NCBI GenBank assembly: GCA_021432605.1
Contig: MU271150.1
Span: forward strand, 496,001 to 560,000
DNA: 64,000 nt
From: Coniochaeta sp. PMI_546
Lineage: Eukaryota > Ascomycota > Sordariomycetes > Coniochaetales > Coniochaetaceae
Direction: 5' to 3'
Part shown: in pieces, positions 34,801-46,800 of the stretch
Numbering within the stretch: position 1 is the first letter of the stretch
Layout: the number at the start of each line of letters is the position of its first letter
Program-made: the position numbers and the translations under genes
Notes under the pieces: model-generated
The model's input: only the letters and a program-made list of their open reading frames with translations
Database searches by the model: none
Told to the model about the DNA's origin: nothing

Positions 34801-37800
34801 GCTGCGTCTTGACACTGCGCTTGCTGCTCTGGACCGATCTGAGCCGCTGGGATCGGCAGAGCTGACGCCAAGGGCAGAAAGGGCGCCGGAGGTAGACGAG
34901 CTTCCGCTGGAGTCCCGGCGTGAGTCGGTTGATGGGAGCCAGTCGATGGATGATACTTTCCACTCTGCTGCTCAGTCACCGGTGTATAGGAGGGATAGTT
35001 TCGGGCCTGCTATTGAGGATGTGGATTTGCCTGGCGACTTTTCCATAACGACGGTTGAGCCAGGGCTTGTGCCCACCGTTGAAGAACGGTCACTGGAGGA
35101 GCATACTCCGGGCAATATAAGTCCAACCGCAGAAAGCCAACAGCGCGACGACCTTTCACAACTGCCACCTCTACCTGCGAGCAGCGGAACGTCGCTAGCA
35201 GATGAGCCTCTACTGCCCAGGGATTCAGAATCCCTTCGACTGTCTCATGAGGAGATAGGACCGGCCAAAGAGCCGACGTCCGTAGAGCCCATGACGAAAG
35301 ACCGCAGCTCAGACCTCCTCCATCAGACTCCGCCGTCGACCAAGACGCTCGATGACGCTCGGATTCGAAATCGATCCCTCAGTCCATCACCTAGCCGCAA
35401 ACACGAGGATCAGTCTGGCTCAGATCTGGACATAGCCGCAGGTGTAGCTGCGGGTCTTTTCGGCAGCGGAGTCGTTGCTGCTCTCATGCACGGAGACCAC
35501 TCTTCATCTGGCCATGCACTTCCAGCGAGCAAGACTGGAGCAGTTAATGACCGCTTCGAAACTGATGCCGAGGACAGGGCAGCGTCTACTTCCAGGCCTG
35601 ACAGTCCGTCTGGAAGTATCAAGTCCGCAGAGGAGCTGCTCACCCCTGACGAGTTCAGCTTTATTCCGACCAAGAAGGGCAAGAAGGGCCGGAAAGGACG
35701 CAAGGGACAGACGGTGGACAGTCCTGCGGAGACGGAAACTGTCTTTGAGCGAGAAACTCCTGTTGAGGACCAGCCTCTTCCAGAGCAAACGTTGACCTCT
35801 GAGAACATGCCTACTGGCGAAGCCGCTCCTGTTGAGGAAGCCATGGAGACTCCAGGACAAGAAGAGTTCTCCACTCCCCTGCCTATCCCATCAAGCACTC
35901 AAACAGCTCAGGATCAAGATGATGGCTTCTTTGAGTCAACGTCTTCGAAGAAGAGCAACAAGAAACAGAAGAAGGCTCGCGGTCGCAATACTCCGATGGA
36001 GGAGGCACCTGGGATGGAAGAAGCTGTTGTGACGAAGGAGCAGCCCGAAGTTACCACAGCGGCCCTCGAGAGGTCTGTCAGCGTATCCTCCAAGAAAGGC
36101 AAGAAGAAGAAGGGCAAGCAGGCTGTCGTCTGGAAGCCGGAGGATGTGACTGATGGTTCTACTCCCGCTGAAGGTTCTTCTGTGATGCCGTCGGAGGACG
36201 TCAAACCAACAACAGCGAGTGACGAGACCGAACTTCCTTCCGAGGTACCACTTCCAGCTTCCCCGCTAGCAAGCCGTCCTTCGTCGCCCACATTGGTTGA
36301 AAGTCAAGATACTTCAACTGCTACACCTGCGACTGAGGCGCAAGCTGAACTTACGCCTGTACCACTGGAGAGGTCAACCTCGAAGAAGGGCAAGAAGAAA
36401 AAGGGCAAGCAGGTCATCTCCTGGGAGGCGGAGGAGCAAACTGCCGACGTAGGGCATTCCGAGCAGCCTGCTGAGAACTTATCAGGAGGAGGCGAAGGTG
36501 ATGCGCCGCTGTCCAATGATCCTCCTTCTTTAAGCCAAGAGCAGACACTTGTCGCGGAGCCGGTCCCTGAAACTCGAGATCTGGAGCGCACTCACGTTGA
36601 AGAGGAGGCTCCTGATGGACCTAAGCTCGAGCCAGAGGCGGACGCTGAGTCTGAGTGGGCAATTACTCCTGCAAAGAAAGGCAAGAAGGGCAAGAAGGAC
36701 AAGAAAGGGAAGAAATCGCAGTCCTGGGAAGTTGAAAAGACTCCGGAGATCGAAACCCCTAGCGAGGTGCTGCCAGGAGGATTTACAAAGACGCCGGCGA
36801 ATGATGTGCTTGAGTCAGAAATGCCTCCCAAGGATGATCTTGCCGAAGACACACTTCCAGAAACTTTCTCAGAGACTCCAGCGGTCGAGGTCAAGGAGGC
36901 GGAAATAGCTCCGAGCAATGACCTTTCTGACAATGCTCTTCCGGGAAACTTGCCGGAGACCCCGGCAGCTGAGCCGAACGAGCCAGAATTACCTGCTTCT
37001 GACGTACCAATCATGCCAAGCCAGGAGGAGACGCTCGTTCAGAAGGACGGTCCAGTTCTCTCAACGGAAGAAAGGAGCATCGCTGCCTCTGAGCCTGGGC
37101 CCGAAACTTGGCAGGCAAGTGCGAAGAAGGGCAAAAAGGGGAAGAAGGGCAAGAAGCAGGCGTTTACTTCGGAGCTTGACGAGCCAGCAAAGGATGATGC
37201 TCCTGTTACATCTGCCAGTGAACAGCCCGGCAGCACGCTTGTTTCATCAGCGGAGGTCCAGGACAGAGAATTGCCGACTGGTGGTCTTCCAAGCGGCTTC
37301 ATTAACGAAGATGTGCCTGTTGAGATAGCACAGGCGGTGACCACACCTGAGGCCGATGAGAGCTTTACTCCGACAACTACGAAGAAGGGCAAAAAGGGCA
37401 AAAAGGCGAAGAAGACACAGATTGTCTGGGGGCCTGAGGAAGCGACTCTCGAGGGCTCACCGTCGGCGTCTGCTGCGCTAGACGAGCCTTCTACGTCCGA
37501 GGAACTCCCAAGCAGCGAGCCTGCTGTCGCATTGCCACCGTCACCATCATCGCATCCTACAGTTTTCGAGCCCATCATCACATCTGAGCAGCAGCCTGCT
37601 TCGCCTGGGGAGGCAACAGTGTTTGAGGTGCCTGCCCCTTCTGAGCCGACCACATCCTCCAATGGGACTACGACTCTCGACGATCTCCCTATCTCTAAGA
37701 GGTCTGTCATGCCGCCTTCGCCGCCAAAGGATTTTGAGCGATCTATCACGCCAACAGCACCGATTGAGACCTCTGAGCAGTCTCTGAAACCGGCGACACC

Positions 37801-40800
37801 ACCTCAGCCCTCTGAGTCAACCATTGCCCCTCAAGAGAGCCCTTTATATGACGCGATCAACACGCCTCTGCCGGAGGAAGCCGGTGGGGATGATACGCTG
37901 GACTCGGGAGAGAATGACACGCCTTCAACTCCACCAGCCAAATCAGACCAGCAACTCTCCCCGAGCGGTCAAGGTGAAGGAGATGTGACGAGTACGGCGG
38001 CACGCAGCCCAAGTGTGGAGGCAAGCGGAGAGCCGCCAGCAAACAAAGGCTTGGTCACCGCTGCCCTGTCGATCCTTCCGTCAGTTTCGGCCGTCAGCAG
38101 CTTGTTTGGCCTCCGAAAGGGGAAAGAGAAGGAACAGGCAGCGGATACCAAAGTGGACGACAGCATGCCCGGCCATGACGATGGTACTCAGGTGGAAACT
38201 GAATCACCAGCACACGAGTTGAGCTCAGTGGACGAAGCGCCAACAAAGCGTTCAGTGGGCCTTGAGTTAGGCGAGTCCAGCGAGCATGGGCCTAACGTTA
38301 GTGGCCCCACAGCGGATGTGCAGCCATTAACACCCGTCAGCGAATCGGCCCATGCCACACATAACACTGCAGACACCGCTGCCGCTTTGATACCCGACCA
38401 ACAAGCGTCACCGCAGGATTATGCTCCCAAATCCACAGATGTTGATGGTACCAGATTAAAGGAAGAACCTGCACAAGATTTCACCCAAACTAAGCAGTTA
38501 GACCAGCCGTCATCCCAGGCCGCCCTCCATCATGAAGCAGCTCCAGCCATTGACGAGCAAATTCCCGACATTGAGGAAGCACAACCGTCTGACGCAATGG
38601 ACTGGGAGCTGGAAACCGCTTCTGGAAAGAAGAAGGGCAAGAAAGGAAAGAAGGGTCGCGCCAAGGCACAAGATGAGACCGCTTTCGCAGTAACGGAAAC
38701 CCCGTCTACCAGCCAAGTAGCTTCGGTTGAATCAGACTCGCAACATGCTGACGGTGAGCTACAAAACCCAGGTGGCGCCCTTCAGGACACGACAGTGGAT
38801 GGCCCTCCTGATGTCAAGGATGGCCCAATCGCCGAGGCAGCTGTTGAAGCCACACCGGACGACGAATGGGCATTCACCTCCAAGAAAGGCAAGAAGGGCA
38901 AGAAGAATCGCCAGAAGTCGCTACCTATCTTTGACAATCTTGATTCAGAAACTGGTGGCGAGTCAAGTGCTCCGGCACCAGACGAGTCGAAGATCACGGA
39001 CATTCCCATCGCCACTGACGAGGACAATGCTGCGTCCGGTGAGGCATCAGAGTCAGCCAAGGACATCGCGGGCGTAGACGCACCTGTGGAACCATCTGCA
39101 GAGGATCTTTGGGCGGAGCCTGTCAGCAAAAAAGGGAAGAAGGGCAAGAAGAATCGCCAGAAGGCACAGTCAACATTCGATGTGCCGGACATTGAACCAT
39201 CTGGCGCGTCCACACCCCTGGAGCCCACCGACGGTTCTCAGACTCCAGCTGTTCTAGCTGAGAGCGAGGAGCAACCTGCACCCATAACAGTCGAAGCTAG
39301 CAAAGAGATTTCTGCAGGTGCACCAGAAGAACTGACACCACAAGACATCTCGACAGAGACGGGCGGTAAGAAGGGCAAGAGAGGCAAGAAGAACAAGAAG
39401 CAGTCCGCTCAAGACTGGGACTTTGAACCTTCGTCCGCCGCTGGCGAAGCACGAGACCTTGAACCACCTGCCGATGCCAGCAAACCGGAAAAACAAGAGC
39501 CAAGCCAGCCATTTAGGAACTCCGCAGCCACGGGACAAGACAACCAAGAGGCAACCGCGGACGATCTCTGGGATTTCACGACAGCCAAGAAAGGAAAGAA
39601 AGGCAAGAAAGACAAGAAGAAGGGATCCTCGGGAACTACTTCTGGGATTGCGACTCCGACTGTTGAAGACGCTCCTGCTGTCAAAGAGACTACTGCTGTT
39701 GACCAGAGCTCGGCTCCTGTGGAGATAGCGACCGTTGACGAGCTTCCTGTGACCGAGTCCTTCCCGGCGGACGAACCACCACCCGCTGAAGAGGCTGTAG
39801 TTGCCAGAGAGAATTTGGCTACTGGAACCCCTCCCGTACCAGAGACTCAGATCACTGAAGAATCTCCAGTCGCCCATGAGCTTGATGTCCCGGACGAACG
39901 TCTTGCTGAACAGACACCCGCTTCTGGAGAGCTCACTACCTCGGAGACGATTGACACTGTTGCCGACGTTCCTACTCACGAAGCGACGTTGATTGCCGAA
40001 GCAAGCTCGGCTGACAAAGAGACTCCTAATACTGAGCAGTCTCCTGATTTCGTCCCTCAGGAGCAGTCTACTCTTGAACCTTCTCCTGTTATTGAGGAAC
40101 CTAGTGCTTCGGAACATCCTCACGTTGTCGACCCACGATCTGCTGCTACAAAGACTTCTGCCCTGAACGAAACTCCCGAGAGACAACATTTTGAGGACGC
40201 TACTCAACCTGCATCCACGGAAGAGCGGAGCTTGACAGAGGAAATCAACACCTTACCCGTCACCTTGGATGAGATTCGCGATCAGCAACCCGTCGGACCA
40301 TCTTCAGATAACACTTGGGAAGAGTCGACCAAGCCCAGCAAAAACGACAAGAACGGGAAGAAGAAGAGGCAGTCTACTAGAGACACCGATACTGAAGTTT
40401 CCTTGACCGAGCCAGCTACCGTTTCCGAACCCGCTGAGGCCGCGGAATCACTTACTGAATCCTTGCCAGACCTTAGTCAGACGGAAGCGGCCGCAGCCAT
40501 TGACCACTTGACCAGCGAGCTTCGCGAGGGTGACCAAACCGAAGATCCTGGTATTGGTACCGAGGACGTTAATCAACAGAAGGTCGTAGAGAAGGAGCCG
40601 GTCGTGACTCCGGCTGAAGACTTCTGGGAGCAATCCACATCTGGGAAGAAGGGAAAGAAGGGCAAGAAAAATAAGCGAGCGTCCAAGAGCTTTGATTTCG
40701 AGCTACCCGAGACGGCCGAGTCAAGCCAGAGTGAGGTACCTCAGGTTGCCGAAGAGGACAGTACTCAAGAGAAGCTCGACAAGGCGCCTGCTGAGGCCGC

Positions 40801-43800
40801 TGTCGAGGACATCTGGGCTGAGCCCTCTGGTAAAAAGGGCAAGAAGAGCAAGAAGAAGGGCAAACTCAATCGCCAAGACACATCCGAGGAGTTAAGCCTG
40901 CCGGAAGATCCATTGCAGACCGACGATACACGGGCGTCAGATACTCTCCAAGAGAGCCAACCTGAACTGCAAACAAGTGTGGAACCATCCGAGGGCGAGG
41001 TTGAGACATCCAAAAAGGTGGCAGACGAAGACGATCTCGGCGCTGAAGCTTCGACCAAGAAGTCCAAGAAGGGAAAGAAAAAGAACAAGGCACAACAACC
41101 ATTCTCGTGGGATGAGCCATCTCAAGACTTGACTGAGGAGCCGAAAGTCCTCGAAACTACGACCACGACTGCTGCTCGAGAAGTTACTCCAGAAGCAGAC
41201 CACGAGGAACCAGCAGCGACACTGTCGACTTCGCCTCAGCAACTGCCTTCTGACGCCTTGGCGGATCAACCACCTGAATCTGTCCCTCTGGCAGCTGAAG
41301 AGACTAGCCTGCTTCAGGCAGATGCGGAACAGGAGGTTGAGGACAATCACCCACCGACGACCAAGAAGAAGGGCAAAGGCAAGAAAGGCTCCAAGGTACT
41401 GGATCTCTCGCAACCCGAGCTGGCCCCGGAAGACGGTAAAACATCGCATGGCTCGGGAACACCCACCCCCGGTGATACATCAGTGGCAAGTGCCGATGAT
41501 TCCTCATCCTCCGGCAAAGGCAAGAAGGGAAAGGATAAGCGCCGTGTCTCATGGGCGTTGCCTGCAGAGGAAACCCTCGGGGAGCCGACAGATACGGACA
41601 TGGCCCCCAGAGAGATCCTAGAGGGTCCGGTCCTCCACGCCGTAACGGATGAGTCTCAAGCCGCAAGCTCTGCAACGAGCGCTCACCCTGCCTCCGGTGA
41701 GGAGCTGGAGATGAGCAAGGAGCTTCCATCCTTGGAACAACATGACCACCCTAAAGAGTCTTCAGAGACGAGTCCAGCAGCCGAGGCGTTCGACGCACCT
41801 GTGCGCGATCTCGAGCCATCTTCGGACCAAGATGTTCCACACATGCACACTCTGTCACCCGAACCAGCAGTCTCTGCGGCGATCACTCAACCGAACCAGC
41901 TTTCAGCTCCAGCCATAGAAACTCTTCCACCCAAGACCAACGAGGAGGAACACACGCCGGAAACCATAGCTGACATCTCGACCCCACCAACTGTCTCCGA
42001 GTCGAAGGACTTAGGGGCTGAGCAACACCCGCAAGATGAGCCATCTCAAGTTCCGCAACCATTCGAGGAGGATCTAAGTGCTCTTCTGCCCACCAGCCCT
42101 TACTCCGTCTCATTGAGGAAGTCGAAGAAGGATAAGAAAAAGCGCCAGAGTAGTCTGACAGATTCGTCCGAGGCGTCGAACCTGCCCGCAGATGATAAAG
42201 GCCAGGCCAGCTTGTCAGATCCCACCGCTCTTCTGCCTGTAATGACAGCTCCCGAGAACAATCCAGAAGAGTCCCGCAGCAGCAGCCTAACATCCGATCT
42301 TGATACAACCAGCCGAGAAGTGGTAGCTATTGAGGACGAGTTGGAGCTGCCCCAGTCCTTCACCCTGAAACGATCTAAGAAGGACAAGAAGAAGGGGAAG
42401 GCCAAGGCAATGCCGTGGGACGACCTAGAGTCAAGCTCAGACAACTCGCCATCCGAAAGCTGGTCCACACCGCCTATTCCCGCAGCCCAGCTGTCCACGA
42501 TCATGGAGGCCTCGACGGAAGATCTTCCAGGCTCCGTCCTAGGAGTTAAGCCCCTCCAAGATACTTCCGTCGAACAGCAGCCAGAAGACGCTGTCGGTGG
42601 GCAACAATCTCCTAAATATCCGTCTGAAAGCCAGACAGTCGATGTACCCCGCGACTATGAGTCAGATGCAAGCCAAAGAACCGAGAAGGCCGCCACTACC
42701 ACTGCGCAAGATGCTCCGCTCGCGGTGGAAACACCTACTGAAACCGAGGGTTTCTCTTGGCTGCCCAAGAAGGACAAGAAAGGCAAGAAGGGAAAGAAGT
42801 CGCAGTCTTTCCAGCCAGGGCCGACGGAATTTCAAGAGTCAGACTCACCTCCCCAACACGACACTACACCCGGTTCAGCGGACGATTCAAAACAGGCCGA
42901 ATTCAAGGAAGATGACTTCGTCACTCCAACCTCCGGCAAGAAGGGAAAGAAGGCCAAGAAAAACAAGCGTTCTGCGTTCACGGTCGATGAACCCGAGCCT
43001 ACCGTCGAAGCTGAAACTCCTGGCGAGGAGCCGCTCACTGAGAGGGCACTGCCTAGCGAGGACGTGAAGCGTGCGCCACTCGAAGACACACAACTTGAAG
43101 AGGTGAAAGACCTGTCAACCGAGCCGGAGCTAGCAGAGCTAGAGCCAGAGCATGTTCGAGACATCTCTGCTTCTGATGTGCAGCCAATCCCAGACGCAAA
43201 ACTCGACGAGCCAAAGGCCGTTGATTCCCCAGAGGGCAAGCCACAGGATGTCATTGAGTCCCCAATAGAACCTGAGCCAACAAGCGCGCAAGAACCAACG
43301 GAGGCTGGAGATGAATGGGCCATTCCTGTTAAAAAACCGAAGAAGGGAAAGAAAGGTAAAGCGGCCAAATTCACGGAGTCCGATACCCCTTCTGGCACCT
43401 CCACTCCTGTCATCGAAGACGCCCCTATAGTAGTGGCCTCTGAACCTTCATCCAGTCGGGAAATTGGAACGCTAGCTACCTCCGACGATATGAAAGAGTC
43501 CAACGCCCCTGAAGAGCCAGAAATCCAAAGCGAAGATACCTGGGCTCCAGCATCTTCGAAGAAGTCCAAGAAAGACAAGAAGAAGAAGGGGTCGAAGGCA
43601 TCTGACTCCGAGCCGCCGTCGGGTACGCAGACGCCTGCTGAGGGGAAAAGCGAAGTCCCAGTAGATGAGCCAACTGTCGAAATCAAAGAACCGGCTGATG
43701 CTATCATTGCCAGCGAGGAACCGACCACAATGACAGAGATCCAAGAAGCACAGAGCGAGGATACCTGGGAGTCACAGTCGACAAAGAAGTCCAAGAAAGA

Positions 43801-46800
43801 CAAGAAGCGCAAGGGCTCCAAACTGGCTGAGATTGAGATACCCTCTGAAACTCCAGCATCTGAACTCGATGAGCAACTCGTCAGTCGTGAAGTTGAGGAT
43901 CTGCCCCCAACTGAGACCGCTGAACCTGTGGGCCTTGATGTCCAACCTTCCAGTGTGGTCGAGCCGGAACCTGAGGTCGTAGTCGAACCCGAGGCAGAGA
44001 ACTTCTGGCCGGTATCGAGCAAGAAGTCCAAGAAAGACAAGAAGCGAAAGGGATCCAAGTTTGTCGATGCAGATTCCACATCTGGAACCGCAACTCCAGT
44101 CACTCAAGAAGAGTACAGCGCTCGAGAACTCGACACTTCAACTGCCGCCGACATTGAGCCAAGTGCAGACGTCGATGTCCAGCGAGATGCTGATGTCGAA
44201 GCTGACGATACCTGGCCCACGTCAACTAATAAGTCCAAGAAAGACAAGAAAGGCAAAGGCAAACAAGCCGCTGTTGGACTTTTAGCCGGCGCAGCTGCAC
44301 TAAGTGCCTTACCAGCGGTGGCCGACTTGTTGGCCCGTCAGGAAGACAAGGAAACCGAGCCCGACCGAGAACTTGCTGAAGCAGTGGAGAAGGAAGTAGA
44401 GCCTGATACTTTCTGGGAGACCCCAGCCAAAAAGCCGAAAAAGGACAAGAAGGGCAAGAAAAACGCATCTCGATCAGATTCGGGCACGGCTACGCCTGCC
44501 CAGGAAGAGCAGGTTGTGCTTCCGAGTGGCATGACCGCTGGCGGCGTTGAATCCAGCGAAATGCGTCAAGTCGAGGAGGACCCTGAAGCCAAGGAGGCAT
44601 CTGTTGAGACTGTTCCCGAACAAGATGATCTGCCCGTATTCAACACCAAAAAGTCCCGGAAAGACAAGAAGAAGAAGGGCAAGCAACTCGACTTTGCTGA
44701 CTCTGGTGCGACATCCCCCACTCCGGAAGATGCCAGCACCGAAACACATGCCCAAAATCCGGTAGATCCAGGCCAGCTAGAGAATGCCGAGACCAACGTC
44801 GAGACAAAGCCCCAGCCTCCCTCAGAAGAACCGCCTTCCTCCAAGATCGAAATCAACCCAGCTGTCTTGGGGGCTCTGCGACTCTCCCCAGACCACGGGC
44901 TCAAGGCCCTATTGCCGAGTGTAGATACAGCCGGCTTCATCGAACCCCATATTCTCTATCAGGTCGACACCCCGTCACCAAAACTACTTACAGGCAGTCC
45001 ACCTCCGAAGGAACTGCTTGGTGCGCCTCCAGAGACGACTCGCGAAGTGGACCTTACACCTGCTCAGGAGGGCGGCCGGGTCTCGCACAGCCCGCCCTTT
45101 GACAGTGCGTCTCAGCGCAAAAGGGCCAAGACACTTGAGGCCGACCAAAACAGCACTGGCGAGACGGTCAATCCAGCTCGGGAGATCGCCGCTTCGTATC
45201 TCGAGGAGAAGAGCCAGGATCTACCTGAGGAGGAGCCCAGAGATGATGCTGATGCTAGCAGGCGGGAGCGCTCAGCCAGCGTTGCTTCCAAGACAATTTC
45301 AAGAAAAGAATCTCGCGATATAGCAGCTTCGTACCTTCAAGACAAGAGCACGGACGGACTTCCGGAGATACCGCTTACTGAGGAACCCATGAACATTGAT
45401 GCCAAGCTGGAACCGTCCGCACGGGACATCGCAGCCGCTGTGCTAGAGGTCGGACCGAAAACTCTTCTCAATCCTGAAGACAAATCTGCCGTCAAAGATT
45501 TAGATGTTGGCACTTCCAAAGTTCAAGACCCGCCTTCCCCAGGAGCTAGAAGGCTAGCTGCTTCGTGGCTTGAGCACGAGCACGAGCAGCATCATCACGA
45601 GTCTCCGGCTCAGGCTGGTCAAGGTCGAGCTGGTCTAGGCATCCAGGAACGCGAAGTCGCCAAAGATGAACCGACCAACCCGTCTTCGTCTTCCACTTCC
45701 ACTTCAGAGGATGTGCGACAAGGCAAAAGCACCCAAAGCAACAAGAAGGCCAAGCGCCGCAGCACCCAAGAAGACGACAGGAAGGATGCTGAAGCAGCGG
45801 CCGCAGCAGGTGCGATTGCAGGTGGCGTGACGCTCCTAGCCGAGAAGTTTGGAGGATCCAAGAAGAAGAAGGGCAAGCAGAAGAAGCTTCTTGACAAGCG
45901 GACACCCCGGGAGGATGACCTGTTTGATGATCCAGCGTTGTGGGAAGGGGCTGATCGGAGGCCACTAGAAGGGTCGAGGATGGATGAGAATGCAGACGGA
46001 TTCTGGGACGTGCCTGATGAGGCGGACGACGTAGGAAAGCGTGATTTGGGCTCTGATGACAAGGTTGAAGTGAAGGACGACGATGTGGTGATGGGAGATA
46101 CGGGCGAGCAAGGGGTGTTGAGGTTGAGAGAGGTCACAGAACAAGCCGCTGGAGACTACGTCGAGAGCCCGACTCTTGGAAGAAGACCTTCAGAACGGAA
46201 GAGGGAGGCCGAGCGGAGGAGCAAGGCGCGACAAGAAGACAATACCGCGGAGACACAACATGTGCAACGGGCATTCTCGTTTCCTGAGGACCTCGCATAC
46301 GAGGATGTTTCAACGCCGGTCACAGCAGCGCCTGTCGTACAGCGAGAGATTGTTGAGGACAACATTGATGACTATTCGCCTATTCGATCAGTCCACTACA
46401 TGTCCAGCATACCGGACTTCAGGCGGTCCGTAGTGAGCCTGCCGCCCGTGCAGGAGGAAGCCGCCGAGGAGATGGAGCCGGAAAAGCATCAGACTCGGCA
46501 TCTGACAAGGACACCCGAGGTCAACAGGGACAGCGGCTTCCTGTCGGATTCGCCGGCTTCGCACCGCAGAAGCCACCGTTTCGACGATGACGGCCACCGT
46601 GACAGCGGTGTTCACCTGAAAGACTGGTCCGAAAGCACACCACCTCGGACGAGAGAGGCTAGAGGCGTCGAAACACATCCCGCAAGGATTTCTGGCTCGA
46701 GCCTCAAGGCGGAGACGCACGCTTACGATCAGCATGTGACGCCTGACAGACACGGTCCAGTCAAGAAGTCACCAGAGCCAAGCAGGGAGACGCATAGCAG

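Larger units (their letters stand above)
32430..45890 (+). repeat. Array of ~40 spaced lysine-cluster repeats
   Basis: Degenerate repeats at irregular intervals across some 13.5 kb, each with a Lys/Arg cluster such as KKGKKGKKNRQK, SKKSKKDKKKKGSK or AKKGKKGKKDKKGKK. Many are preceded by an acidic DE-x-W motif and followed by S/T-rich sequence. I counted about forty by eye. Confidence 0.85.
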
